Source of the DNA: Sporomusa sp.
GTDB lineage: Bacteria > Bacillota_C > Negativicutes > Sporomusales > Sporomusaceae
Direction: 5' to 3'
DNA: 9,653 nucleotides
Assembly: GCA_029256645.1 (NCBI GenBank)
Contig: JAQSXM010000268.1
Coordinates: forward strand, 1-9,653
The notes below the pieces were generated by a model, which saw only the letters and a list, made by a program, of their open reading frames with translations, was not told the DNA's origin and did not search any database. Position numbers and translations under genes: made by a program. Shown piece by piece: positions 1-7,135 of this stretch. Position 1 is the first letter of the stretch, and the number at the start of each line of letters is the position of its first letter.

Positions 1-180
1 GACCGGGGGGCTGCAGTAACGACTTCACGCAATGACGTGCATTATGTTGTCACCGAGTTCGGTGTGGCTGAGCTGCGCGGCAAGACACTCCGGGAACGGG
101 CCAAGGCCCTGATTGGGATCAGTCATCCCGACTTCCGCAGCAGCCTCATGTTAGATGCCCAGGCCAAAGGACTTATTTAA
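1..180 (+). CDS. Acyl-CoA:acetate CoA-transferase (acetyl-CoA hydrolase/transferase family), C-terminal fragment
   Basis: Frame 1 is open from the window edge to TAA at 178-180, giving the last 59 residues of a protein that begins upstream. The segment contains RNDVHYVVTEFGVAELRGKT followed by LRERAKALIGISHPDFR. This is the characteristic C-terminal block of the acetyl-CoA hydrolase / butyryl-CoA (or 4-hydroxybutyrate):acetate CoA-transferase family. These enzymes move CoA between acyl-CoA and acetate; the catalytic glutamate lies earlier in the protein and is outside the window. Lying ahead of a complete acetyl-CoA-to-butyryl-CoA gene set, it is most likely the terminal step that releases butyrate and regenerates acetyl-CoA. 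The exact acyl substrate (butyryl, 4-hydroxybutyryl, propionyl, succinyl) cannot be read from this fragment. The next gene starts 33 nt later with no visible terminator between, so they are probably cotranscribed. Confidence 0.85.
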   Translation, partial: DRGAAVTTSRNDVHYVVTEFGVAELRGKTLRERAKALIGISHPDFRSSLMLDAQAKGLI

Positions 181-212
181 TTTACGGTATCCAATCATTA
201 TGGAGGTGTGCT

Positions 213-821
213 GTGCCTATTATTACTTTTATTAAAGACATCTTTGCAGCAGCTAAAGGCCCTTATCACCGTAATGTAGGCCGGCATACCCAGCGGTTTT
301 GTGCCAAGGCTGTCAAGGTTGCCGGCAATCAGGTGCAAAAGAAAATATTTTTTGTGGCGGCCATTTGCGCCGATGAATTTATGGCTGCTGTAACCGGTGT
401 GGATAACAAACGGCAGCTTGTTTTTCCCAACCGTACAATAAAAAAAAAGCTAAACAGGCAGCAGATGACGGCTGCCTTACGGGCTTATATGTCGGCAGTA
501 CTTGTGTTGATAAGCTCCCATAAAGAAGGGCTTTTAACACAGGCAGGCCTGCAGGAACCGGAATTGCTGCAGGCCTGGTGTTCAGTATTTGAATACCAGC
601 CGGCTGATATGCAATTATTTGATGACCTGTTGCTGCCGGCCTATCGTCAAGGGGGCATCGATGCCTTAGCTGCCGGCATGGCGCAGGCAATCTTTGACCA
701 GGTCATGACCGGCAGTGAGGCGTTGAGCCTTGCAGAAGCGGACGCACTGCAAGCCAGCCTGCTTGATGATGCTGCAGCAGTCATCCGGGTATTACAACCC
801 GGAGCCGGGGTTGCATCATGA
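213..821 (+). CDS. Unrecognised 202-aa protein, translationally coupled to the selenoprotein gene
   Basis: I do not recognise this protein family. The start is GTG at 213, chosen because GGAGG at 202-206 sits 6 nt upstream. The product is predicted soluble, with no clear signal peptide or membrane span, and looks largely helical and alanine-rich. Its N-terminal third is basic (KGPYHRNVGRHTQRFCAKAV and the KKK at about residue 76). The C-terminal half is acidic and leucine/alanine-rich. Cysteines occur at about residues 29, 51 and 122, with no CxxC motif. Codon use looks like that of its neighbours. The stop TGA at 819-821 overlaps the ATG of the next gene (818-820) as ATGA, a typical arrangement for translational coupling. 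A functional link with that small HesB-like Sec protein is therefore more likely than a direct catalytic role in butyrate formation. That link is inference from position only. Confidence 0.75.
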   Translation: MPIITFIKDIFAAAKGPYHRNVGRHTQRFCAKAVKVAGNQVQKKIFFVAAICADEFMAAVTGVDNKRQLVFPNRTIKKKLNRQQMTAALRAYMSAVLVLISSHKEGLLTQAGLQEPELLQAWCSVFEYQPADMQLFDDLLLPAYRQGGIDALAAGMAQAIFDQVMTGSEALSLAEADALQASLLDDAAAVIRVLQPGAGVAS

Positions 822-1156
822 TCACAATCACGATTGACCGCGAGGCGGCAGAATATATCAGCAAACGCGCGTCAGCCATTGTTATAGAATGGAAGCTGGA
901 GCCGGCCATCGGCGGCTGAGCCTGCTCGGGAAAAAGCGTAACAGGTAGTTACGTACCGGCAGTAGTGGTTGGTGAACCGGCGGCAGCAGTGAGAAACCAA
1001 TACTGCCGCAGTGAAGCCGGTTCAATCAGTGTGTATTATCCGGCAGCGCTTGCGGCCAAGGCCGGTTTCTCTGAGGTAAGGGTAAAACTGAAAAAACTTT
1101 TATTTGTAAAATGGTTGGAATTAGAAGGGGCAAAAGCCATTGCTATCTATAATTAG
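818..1156 (+). CDS. HesB/IscA-like CC/Se-motif selenoprotein, in-frame TGA read as selenocysteine
   Basis: Reading from ATG 818, the frame meets TGA at 917-919 (codon 34) and then stays open to TAG at 1154-1156. The total is 112 residues if the TGA is decoded as selenocysteine. The residues around it read AIGG-U-ACSGKS, so Sec34 and Cys36 form a U-x-C pair inside a GG..CSG motif resembling the cysteine loop of HesB/IscA proteins. Downstream, PAVVVGEP, a region around [12 protein letters not shown] and a hydrophobic [14 protein letters not shown] end agree with what I recall of the small 'CC/Se motif' family, where Cys or Sec occupies this site. Another cysteine is at 63. A SECIS-like hairpin follows the TGA at the right distance. 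The ATG overlaps the previous stop, and GGGG at 807-810 could serve as ribosome binding site. The stop lies 10 nt before the thiolase start. The biochemical role is unknown; a redox or metal/Fe-S role is inference. The alternative is a nonsense-mutated pseudogene. A standard gene caller would report only the C-terminal piece at 965-1156. Confidence 0.8.
917..962 (+). promoter_or_regulatory. UGA(Sec) codon and candidate bacterial SECIS hairpin
   Basis: TGA is at 917-919. GCGTAAC (936-942) pairs with GTTACGT (948-954), giving a 7-bp stem (six Watson-Crick pairs plus one G-U) around the loop AGGTA (943-947). The loop begins 24 nt after the TGA. Known bacterial SECIS elements have a short apical loop with a G in its first two positions, about 16-37 nt after the UGA, and this hairpin meets that description. 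A weaker lower stem is possible between CTGCT (922-926) and GGCAG (958-962), with an A-rich internal loop at 931-935. The element lies within coding sequence, as expected for bacteria, where SelB binds the hairpin to deliver Sec-tRNA. Folding was done by eye. Confidence 0.7.
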
Positions 1157-1166
1157 GGGTGTTGAA

Positions 1167-2348
1167 ATGAAAGAAGTTGTTATTGCCAGTGCTGTCAGAA
1201 CACCAATTGGTGCCTTTAACGGCTCATTGGCCTCATATTCTGCCGCAGATCTGGGGCGTATTGTCATTCAGGAGGCCGTAAAACGGGCTGGGATCCAGCA
1301 GGATATGATCGATGAGGTCATTATGGGCAATGTCCTGCAAGGCGGGCTGGGGCAGAATCCAGCCCGGCAGGCAGCTATTCATGCCGGGATACCTGTGGAG
1401 GTTCCGGCCTATACAATCAATAAGGTATGTGGCTCAGGCATCAAGGCCGTCAATCTGGCAGCCCAGGCCATCCTTACCGGTGATGCGGAGATTGTGGTCG
1501 CCGGCGGGATGGAGAGTATGACAAATGCTGCGTATGTGCTTGATAGTAAAGCCCGCTGGGGTTACCGCATGGGCGATGCCAAAATTACCGATAGCATGGT
1601 GAAGGATGGACTATGGTGCGCCTTTAACGACTATCATATGGGGATTACTGCCGAGAATGTGGCTGCGCAGTATGGCATTACCCGAGAAGCCCAGGACCAA
1701 CTTGCGCTTGAATCACAGCAAAAGGCCATCAGGGCTATTGAAACAGGCGCTTTTACCAAGGAGATTATTCCTGTCACCCTCAAGAGTAAGAAGGGCGACA
1801 GTATTTTTGCCACAGACGAATATCCCAAGGCAGGCAGTACACTGGCGAAGCTGAGTGCGTTAAAACCGGCTTTCAAGAAAGACGGCACTGTCACCGCCGG
1901 CAATGCTTCCGGTATCAATGACGGGGCGGCGGCCCTTGTTGTGATGTCAGGGGATAAAGCGCGTGAGCTGGGCATTAAACCGCTGGCTCGCATTCGGGCC
2001 TACGGTTCCGGCGGGGTTGACCCCCGGATTATGGGGATGGGGCCTGTGCCGGCCACTCGCAAGGCGTTAGCCAAGGCTGGTTTGGCGCTTCAGGATATCG
2101 ACCTGATCGAAGCCAATGAGGCGTTTGCCTCGCAGTTTCTGGCTGTTGGCAAGGAACTGGCTTTTATGAAGGATAGGGTAAATGTCCATGGCGGTGCAAT
2201 TGCCCTGGGACACCCCATCGGGGCCAGCGGAGCCCGGATACTGGTTACGCTGCTCTATGCCATGGAACAAAAAGCAGCCCGGCTTGGCTTGGCTACCTTG
2301 TGTATCGGCGGTGGACAGGGAATAGCCATCATTGTTGAGCGTGTTTAG
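1167..2348 (+). CDS. thl: Acetyl-CoA C-acetyltransferase (thiolase)
   Basis: This 393-aa biosynthetic-type thiolase condenses two acetyl-CoA into acetoacetyl-CoA, the first step towards butyryl-CoA. Catalytic residues are all present: nucleophile Cys88 in INKVCGSG, His349 in the [16 protein letters not shown] block, and Cys379 in the C-terminal CIGGGQG motif. The family block [21 protein letters not shown] and the NEAFA motif are also intact, and the length is typical. The start chosen is ATG 1167 ([15 protein letters not shown]), which fits the family N-terminus and has AGGGG at 1155-1159. The in-frame ATG at 1140 would add nine atypical residues and overlap the selenoprotein gene. It lies 10 nt after the selenoprotein stop and 50 nt before bcd. 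It could also work in the degradative direction, but the gene set suits butyrate synthesis. Confidence 0.95.
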   Translation: MKEVVIASAVRTPIGAFNGSLASYSAADLGRIVIQEAVKRAGIQQDMIDEVIMGNVLQGGLGQNPARQAAIHAGIPVEVPAYTINKVCGSGIKAVNLAAQAILTGDAEIVVAGGMESMTNAAYVLDSKARWGYRMGDAKITDSMVKDGLWCAFNDYHMGITAENVAAQYGITREAQDQLALESQQKAIRAIETGAFTKEIIPVTLKSKKGDSIFATDEYPKAGSTLAKLSALKPAFKKDGTVTAGNASGINDGAAALVVMSGDKARELGIKPLARIRAYGSGGVDPRIMGMGPVPATRKALAKAGLALQDIDLIEANEAFASQFLAVGKELAFMKDRVNVHGGAIALGHPIGASGARILVTLLYAMEQKAARLGLATLCIGGGQGIAIIVERV

Positions 2349-2398
2349 TATGTTACGTGATAAAATCCACGATTAATAAGATGAGGAGGCGAGATATT

Positions 2399-3538
2399 AT
2401 GCAATTCCAGCTTACAGAAGACCAGTTAATGATGCAAAAGCTGGTGCGTGATTTTGCTGAAAAAGAGGTTGCGCCAGGGGCCGGAGAACGGGATGAGAAA
2501 GAGGAATTTTCGCGGAAGATTGCCGATGCCATGGGCGAAATGGGCTTTAGCGGTATCTGTTTTCCAGAAGCCTATGGTGGCGCCGGCGCCAATGTTCTGA
2601 GCTATATTTTGGCGGTGGAGGAACTGTCACGGGCCGATGCCGGGGTAGGGATTACCCTGTCGGCGACTGTGTCTTTATGTGCCTGGCCTATTTACGCCTA
2701 CGGAACAGAGGAACAGAAGCAAAAATACCTTACTCCCCTGGCTGAAGGGGAAAAACTGGGCGCTTTTGGCCTGACAGAGCCTAATGCCGGGACTGATGCC
2801 GCAGCACAGCAAACGGTAGCAGTCATTAAGGATGACTGCTATGTGCTTAATGGCAGCAAGATTTTTATTACCAATGCCGGCGAGGCCGAGATTTATGTTG
2901 TGTTTGCCATAACCGACAGAAGCAAAGGGGTTAAGGGGATTACAGCCTTTATTCTCGAAAAAGGCATGCCTGGTTTTACCTTTGGGAAGAAGGAACATAA
3001 ATTAGGCATACACTCCTCAATAACCAACGAACTGATCTTCCAGGATGTAAAGGTACCCAGGGAAAATGTATTGGGTAAAGAGGGCGATGGCTTTAAAATT
3101 GCCATGAGCACCCTTGACGGTGGCCGGATCGGCGTAGCGGCACAGGCACTGGGTATTGCTCAGTCGGCCCTCGAGCATGCGGTTAAATATTCCAAAGAAC
3201 GGGTGCAGTTTGGCAAACCGATTGCTGCTAACCAGGCAATTGCCTTTATGCTGGCCGACATGGCGACAAAAGTGGATGCTGCCCGGTTGCTGGTATACCG
3301 TGCCGCCTATTTGAAAGACCAGGGCCTGTCTTATTCGAAAGAAGCGGCGATGGCTAAAATGTATGCCTCAGATGTGGCAATGGAGGTTGCTACTGACGCT
3401 GTGCAAATTTTTGGCGGTTATGGGTACAGCCGTGAGTACCCGGTGGAACGGCTGATGCGTGATGCTAAGATTACCCAGATTTATGAAGGAACAAATCAGG
3501 TACAGCGTATGGTTATCTCGGCCAGCGTGCTGCGGTAA
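2399..3538 (+). CDS. bcd: Butyryl-CoA (short-chain acyl-CoA) dehydrogenase
   Basis: This 379-aa flavoprotein of the acyl-CoA dehydrogenase family reduces crotonyl-CoA to butyryl-CoA, taking electrons from an EtfAB partner encoded just downstream. The FAD/substrate signature [14 protein letters not shown] lies at about 121-134. The C-terminal block [20 protein letters not shown] and the YEGTNQVQ motif are intact, with the probable catalytic base at Glu363, the usual position in short-chain enzymes and Bcd. The start is taken as ATG 2399 (MQFQLTEDQ), preceded by a near-perfect AGGAGG at 2384-2389. The frame is open back to 2357, but that extension would contain the ribosome binding site and does not match the family. 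Next to etfB and etfA, this suggests a Bcd-EtfAB complex that may couple crotonyl-CoA reduction to ferredoxin reduction. Activity on other short acyl-CoAs is possible. Confidence 0.95.
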   Translation: MQFQLTEDQLMMQKLVRDFAEKEVAPGAGERDEKEEFSRKIADAMGEMGFSGICFPEAYGGAGANVLSYILAVEELSRADAGVGITLSATVSLCAWPIYAYGTEEQKQKYLTPLAEGEKLGAFGLTEPNAGTDAAAQQTVAVIKDDCYVLNGSKIFITNAGEAEIYVVFAITDRSKGVKGITAFILEKGMPGFTFGKKEHKLGIHSSITNELIFQDVKVPRENVLGKEGDGFKIAMSTLDGGRIGVAAQALGIAQSALEHAVKYSKERVQFGKPIAANQAIAFMLADMATKVDAARLLVYRAAYLKDQGLSYSKEAAMAKMYASDVAMEVATDAVQIFGGYGYSREYPVERLMRDAKITQIYEGTNQVQRMVISASVLR

Positions 3539-3582
3539 TGTGGCTGTCCAAGCTATAGTGCCAATGACAGGGGGAAAAAGTG

Positions 3583-4368
3583 ATGGAAATCGTTGTTTGT
3601 GTCAAGCAGGTGCCTGACACTGCCGAAGTAAAAATTGATCCGGTAACAAATACCCTCATCCGTCAGGGTGTGCCGAGTATTGTCAATCCTTTTGACAAAA
3701 ATGCCGTGGAAGCGGCCATTCAGCTTAAGGAAAAACACGGGGGCCGGGTTACTGTGATCTCGATGGGACCACCCCAGGCTCAGGATGCTCTGAAAGAATG
3801 TATGGCTATGGGAGCAGACGAGGCCCTGCTCATTAGTGACCGGGCTTTTGGCGGTGCCGATACCTTGGCTACCAGCTATACGCTGGCGGCCGCCATCAAA
3901 AAAATCGGTACAGTAGATATGATACTCTGTGGCAAGCAGGCCATTGACGGGGATACTGCCCAGGTTGGCCCGGAGATGGCCGAACATCTGGACTGGGCGC
4001 AGGTTACCTGCGTTTCCCGGATTGAGCTTGCCGGGCAGACGGTTCGCCTGGAGCGGGAACATGAAGAAGGGTATGAGGTGGTTGAAACCAGCCTGCCGGT
4101 ACTGCTTACCGTAACTAAGTCCATCAATGAGCCGCGTTATCCCACCGTAAAGGGTACTATGAAAGCCAATCGCAAGCAGATTCCGGTCTGGACGGCAGCC
4201 GATTTGGATGTTGATCCACAACAACTGGGGCTCAAAGGCTCGCCGACGCAGGTCAGGCGTATCTTTACTCCCACGCAGCGCGTTCAGGGGGAGATCATTC
4301 AGGCCGATACCGCCCGGGAAGCAGCGGGTATGCTTGCTAATAAACTAGTAGAAGCCAAGCTTGTGTAA
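3583..4368 (+). CDS. etfB: Electron transfer flavoprotein subunit beta
   Basis: EtfB (261 aa) forms a heterodimer with EtfA and passes electrons to Bcd; in bifurcating complexes it carries the flavin that takes electrons from NADH. Typical features are the N-terminal MEIVVCVKQVPDT, the central GADEALLISDRAFGGADTLA block, the LCGKQAIDGDTAQVGPEMAE nucleotide/flavin-binding stretch at about 115-134, and the late LTVTKSINEPRYPTVKGTMK segment. Length is normal for the family and nothing appears missing. The start is ATG 3583, with AGGGGG at 3569-3574 upstream; the adjacent in-frame GTG at 3580 is a less likely alternative. It lies 44 nt after bcd and 15 nt before etfA. Whether this EtfB supports bifurcation cannot be decided by eye. 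Long antisense open frames over this gene are codon-bias shadows. Confidence 0.95.
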   Translation: MEIVVCVKQVPDTAEVKIDPVTNTLIRQGVPSIVNPFDKNAVEAAIQLKEKHGGRVTVISMGPPQAQDALKECMAMGADEALLISDRAFGGADTLATSYTLAAAIKKIGTVDMILCGKQAIDGDTAQVGPEMAEHLDWAQVTCVSRIELAGQTVRLEREHEEGYEVVETSLPVLLTVTKSINEPRYPTVKGTMKANRKQIPVWTAADLDVDPQQLGLKGSPTQVRRIFTPTQRVQGEIIQADTAREAAGMLANKLVEAKLV

Positions 4369-4383
4369 CGAAAGGGGAAAAAC

Positions 4384-5443
4384 ATGGCAGTAAAAGTTAA
4401 TGTTGAGGAATGTATCGGCTGTGGGGCCTGTGTTGCTTCATGTCCTTTCGGCGCCCTGGTTATGCAGGCTGACAAGGCCTCTATTACCGAGGCCTGTACG
4501 GCCTGCGGCGCCTGTGTGGAAATATGCCCGGTGAGTGCCATAACCAGGGAACTGGAAGAAAAGACAGTGCAAATCGATGTAACTGATTATAAAAATGTCT
4601 GGGTATTTGTTGAACAGGTAGAGGGCCAGGCCAAAAATGTAGCTCATGAACTATTGGGTGAAGGGCGTAAACTGGCTGATGCCATGGGGCAGAAGCTGGC
4701 CGGTGTCCTTATCGGCGACAGCGTGCAGCCGCTGGCTCAGGAGGTATTTGCCAGCGGGGCGGACATTGTATATGTAGTGGAAGGCCCGGAATTAAAGAAC
4801 TATTCCACAGATGGCTACACCACCGTATTTGCCGACTTGATTCAAACATACAAACCGGCTGTTGTTCTTATCGGTGCAACCAATGATGGGCGGGACCTGG
4901 GACCCAGAGTCGCTTGCCGTGTAGGTACAGGGTTAACTGCCGATTGCACCAATCTGGGGATTGACGCTCAAACCGGGCTTGTTGCCTGGACCCGTCCTGC
5001 GTTTGGCGGCAATATCATGGCAACGATCCTGTGTCCTGATCACCGGCCGCAGATGGGAACCGTCCGTCCTAAAGTATTCAAACGGCCGGAGCAGGATTTT
5101 TCCCGTACCGGGCAACTGCTGCAGATTGACAATAAAGTAAAGGCTCAGGATATTCGCACAAGACTCATTGAGGTTGTCCGGGTCTGTACGGTAGCATGCA
5201 ATCTGGAAGAGGCTGAAATCATCGTTTCCGGCGGACGTGGCATGGGTAAGCCGGAGAACTTTACCCTGATCGAAGAGCTTGCCAATGTTCTGGGCCATGT
5301 CCTCTTCCGATATCGTGATCGCCATCAACAAAGACGCCGATGCCCCGATATTCAAGGCTGCAGATTATGGGATTGTCGGTGATGTCCTGGAGGTATTGCC
5401 GGCGCTTATTGAGGAATTCAAAAAAATTAAGCAGGCTTGTTAA
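4384..5443 (+). pseudogene. etfA: Electron transfer flavoprotein subunit alpha with N-terminal 2[4Fe-4S] ferredoxin domain, internal deletion and frameshift
   Basis: The start is ATG 4384, with AAAGGGG at 4371-4377. Residues 1-55 form a bacterial ferredoxin domain with two CxxCxxCxxxCP motifs (Cys10/13/16/20 and Cys38/41/44/48). The ETF-alpha domain begins at about residue 71 (NVWVFVEQVEGQ) and is normal to residue 304 ([20 protein letters not shown], then LG). There the sequence jumps: the conserved FAD-binding stretch (family motifs like SRAAVDAGW, QVGQTGKTV and GISGAIQH, roughly 47 residues) is absent. The family C-terminus resumes in another frame at 5297. As read, the protein gains 28 unrelated residues and stops at 5382 (332 aa). 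An intact version would have about 399. Without the alpha-FAD site it should not shuttle electrons to Bcd. Ferredoxin-fused EtfA proteins are known, for example in the caffeyl-CoA reductase complex of Acetobacterium. Flanking genes look healthy, so either a recent deletion or an assembly/sequencing error is plausible. Confidence 0.85.
5297..5443 (+). pseudogene. etfA: Detached C-terminal segment of EtfA in the +1 frame
   Basis: From ATG 5297 this frame runs 48 codons to TAA 5441-5443. It encodes [20 protein letters not shown] and then [20 protein letters not shown], which is the conserved extreme C-terminus of EtfA proteins. It is one base out of phase with the upstream etfA frame (ends GGC at 5293-5295, then C, then ATG). 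It is unlikely to be an independent gene: there is no ribosome binding site, and the ATG corresponds to an internal methionine of the family. It shows that about 140 nt, not a multiple of three, are missing upstream. Confidence 0.85.
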
Positions 5444-5470
5444 ACAGGCTTGCTTGGGCGGGGGATGATC

Positions 5471-6325
5471 ATGGAGTTTAACAAGGTACTAATTATTGGC
5501 GCGGGACAAATGGGCAGCGGGATTGCCCAGGTTATGGCCCAGGGCGGCTTAACTGTCATCCTGCGTGACATTAAAGCAGAATATGTGCAAAACGGCTTAG
5601 CCGGGATTGAACGGAATTTAAGCAGGGCCGTAGAGAAAGGCAAACTGGCTGCCGGGGATAAAGACAGCATTTTGTCCCGCATCTCAGGTACTGTTGATTT
5701 GGATGCCGACGCCTGCAATGTAGATCTGGTCGTGGAAGCAGCTGTTGAAAATGCCGATATTAAGCGCAGCATTTTTCAGACACTGGATCAACAATGCCCG
5801 GCACACACCATCCTCGCAACAAACACCTCGTCTTTACCAATCACCTCTATTGGGGCATTCACCAAGCGTCCGGACAAAGTAATCGGCATGCATTTTTTTA
5901 ATCCGGCGCCGGTTATGAAGCTGGTAGAGATTATTAATGGCCTGGCTACCGGTGAGGATACCCTGGCTGCGGTAACCACGCTGGCGGAGAAACTAGGAAA
6001 AATACCTGTCAAAGTGGCAGATTCCCCCGGCTTTGTAGGCAACCGTATTATGATGCTGATGATTAATGAAGCAGTATTTACGCTGATGGAAGGTGTGGCC
6101 AGTGCCGAGGATATTGATCAGGTGGCTAAACTTGGCTTTAACCATCCGCTGGGGCCATTGGCTTTGTCTGATCTCATTGGTAATGACACAGTGCTGTATA
6201 TCCTGGAAGTACTTCATAATGGGTATGGAGATCCCAAATACCGTCCCTGTCCCCTGTTAAAGAAAATGGTTCAGGCCGGTTATCTGGGACGTAAATCCGG
6301 TAAAGGTTTCTACGATTACAAGTAA
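5471..6325 (+). CDS. hbd: 3-hydroxybutyryl-CoA dehydrogenase
   Basis: This 284-aa enzyme reduces acetoacetyl-CoA to 3-hydroxybutyryl-CoA with NAD(P)H. The N-terminal Rossmann motif is [15 protein letters not shown] (glycines at about 10, 12 and 15), and LRDI follows the second strand. The catalytic region includes Ser120 in NTSSLPIT and His141 in [17 protein letters not shown], followed by the SPGFVGNRI motif. The C-terminal domain ends with the usual SGKGFYDYK. Length is normal. ATG 5471 is preferred because GGCGGGGG at 5457-5464 lies 6 nt upstream; ATG 5465 abuts that site, and a TTG start further upstream has none. It begins 27 nt after the residual etfA C-terminus and ends 24 nt before crt, consistent with one operon. 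Cofactor preference (NADH or NADPH) cannot be settled by eye. Confidence 0.95.
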   Translation: MEFNKVLIIGAGQMGSGIAQVMAQGGLTVILRDIKAEYVQNGLAGIERNLSRAVEKGKLAAGDKDSILSRISGTVDLDADACNVDLVVEAAVENADIKRSIFQTLDQQCPAHTILATNTSSLPITSIGAFTKRPDKVIGMHFFNPAPVMKLVEIINGLATGEDTLAAVTTLAEKLGKIPVKVADSPGFVGNRIMMLMINEAVFTLMEGVASAEDIDQVAKLGFNHPLGPLALSDLIGNDTVLYILEVLHNGYGDPKYRPCPLLKKMVQAGYLGRKSGKGFYDYK

Positions 6326-6349
6326 ATAAAAACAGTAAGGAGAGATACC

Positions 6350-7135
6350 ATGGAGCAATATGCTAACCTTCTGTTTGAAAATAGCGCCGGTATCGGGGTT
6401 ATCACATTAAACCGCCCGCAAGCGTTAAATGCCCTTAATTATGCAATGCTGCAAGAATTGGATAGCCTGTTGGACCGGATTGCGGGGGATGATACAGTCA
6501 AAACAGTTATTATTACCGGAGCCGGTGAAAAAGCATTTGTTGCCGGCGCGGATATCACGGAAATGCTGCCCTTGTCAGCTATGGAAGGGCGTAAATGGGG
6601 CAAATTTGGCCAAAGGGTTTTTAATAAGATTGAGAATCTTCCCCAGCCGGTGATTGCTGCTGTCAACGGTTTTGCGCTGGGCGGTGGTTGTGAGTTAGCT
6701 ATGGCCTGCGACCTGCGTATTGCCTCGGACAAAGCCAGGTTCGGCCAGCCGGAGGTGACCTTAGGTATATTGCCCGGTTTTGCCGGCACGCAGCGTTTAC
6801 CCCGTCTGGTCGGTAAAGGACGCGCCAAAGAACTGATATTCACCGGTGATATTATTGAGGCTAATGAGGCATACCGTATCGGCCTTGTTAATAAAGTGAC
6901 AGCAAGTAGTGAACTCATGACAAGTGCCAGGGCGTTAGCCGGGAAAATAATGTCCCGGGCCGAGATTGCCGTAAAATTAAGTAAAGCCGCGGTCAACGAG
7001 GGAATGGATATGGATATCGAGTCAGGAATTGCCTATGAAGCAGAGGTCTTTGGACTATGCTTCGCTACCAAAGATCAAAAAGAAGGTATGACGGCTTTTG
7101 TTGAAAAACGCAATGCGCGCTTTACTGCTCAATAA
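6350..7135 (+). CDS. crt: 3-hydroxybutyryl-CoA dehydratase (crotonase)
   Basis: This 261-aa enoyl-CoA hydratase/isomerase family protein interconverts 3-hydroxybutyryl-CoA and crotonyl-CoA. The oxyanion-hole segment is EKAFVAGADITEM at about 60-72. The second segment, VNGFALGGGCELAMACDLRI, carries Glu115. The catalytic partner Glu135 lies in FGQPEVTLGILPGFAGTQRL. Both glutamates expected for hydratase activity are present, and the length is the usual crotonase length. The start at ATG 6350 has AAGGAG at 6337-6342 with 7-nt spacing. It is the last gene of the butyryl-CoA operon and is followed by a terminator hairpin. A broader enoyl-CoA range is possible, but with thl, hbd and bcd in the same operon crotonyl-CoA formation is the natural assignment. 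Confidence 0.95.
   Translation: MEQYANLLFENSAGIGVITLNRPQALNALNYAMLQELDSLLDRIAGDDTVKTVIITGAGEKAFVAGADITEMLPLSAMEGRKWGKFGQRVFNKIENLPQPVIAAVNGFALGGGCELAMACDLRIASDKARFGQPEVTLGILPGFAGTQRLPRLVGKGRAKELIFTGDIIEANEAYRIGLVNKVTASSELMTSARALAGKIMSRAEIAVKLSKAAVNEGMDMDIESGIAYEAEVFGLCFATKDQKEGMTAFVEKRNARFTAQ

Noticed and set aside
440..448. Run of nine A in the 202-aa gene as a possible slippage or frameshift site
   Set aside because: Slipping by one base either way leads to stops soon afterwards (at once with eight A, within about 30 codons with ten), with no meaningful alternative product. The unslipped frame continues to a coupled stop.
965..1156. 63-codon open frame starting at ATG-like codon 965
   Set aside because: It is in the same frame as ATG 818 and has no ribosome binding site of its own. 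It is better explained as the part of the selenoprotein gene after the TGA.
3553..4224. 223-codon open frame on the minus strand across etfB
   Set aside because: It overlaps an intact, well-conserved etfB almost completely and resembles no protein family. It is a codon-bias shadow, as are the minus-strand frames within crt, thl and bcd.
5281..5382. Programmed frameshift in etfA
   Set aside because: A one-base shift would restore the C-terminal frame, but about 47 conserved residues would still be missing. No slippery sequence is visible at 5290-5297.
5432..5452. Repeated CAGGCTTG at 5432-5439 and 5445-5452 around the etfA stop
   Set aside because: Only 8 bp, no further copies noticed, and not at the deletion junction. 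It is probably chance or a small local duplication.
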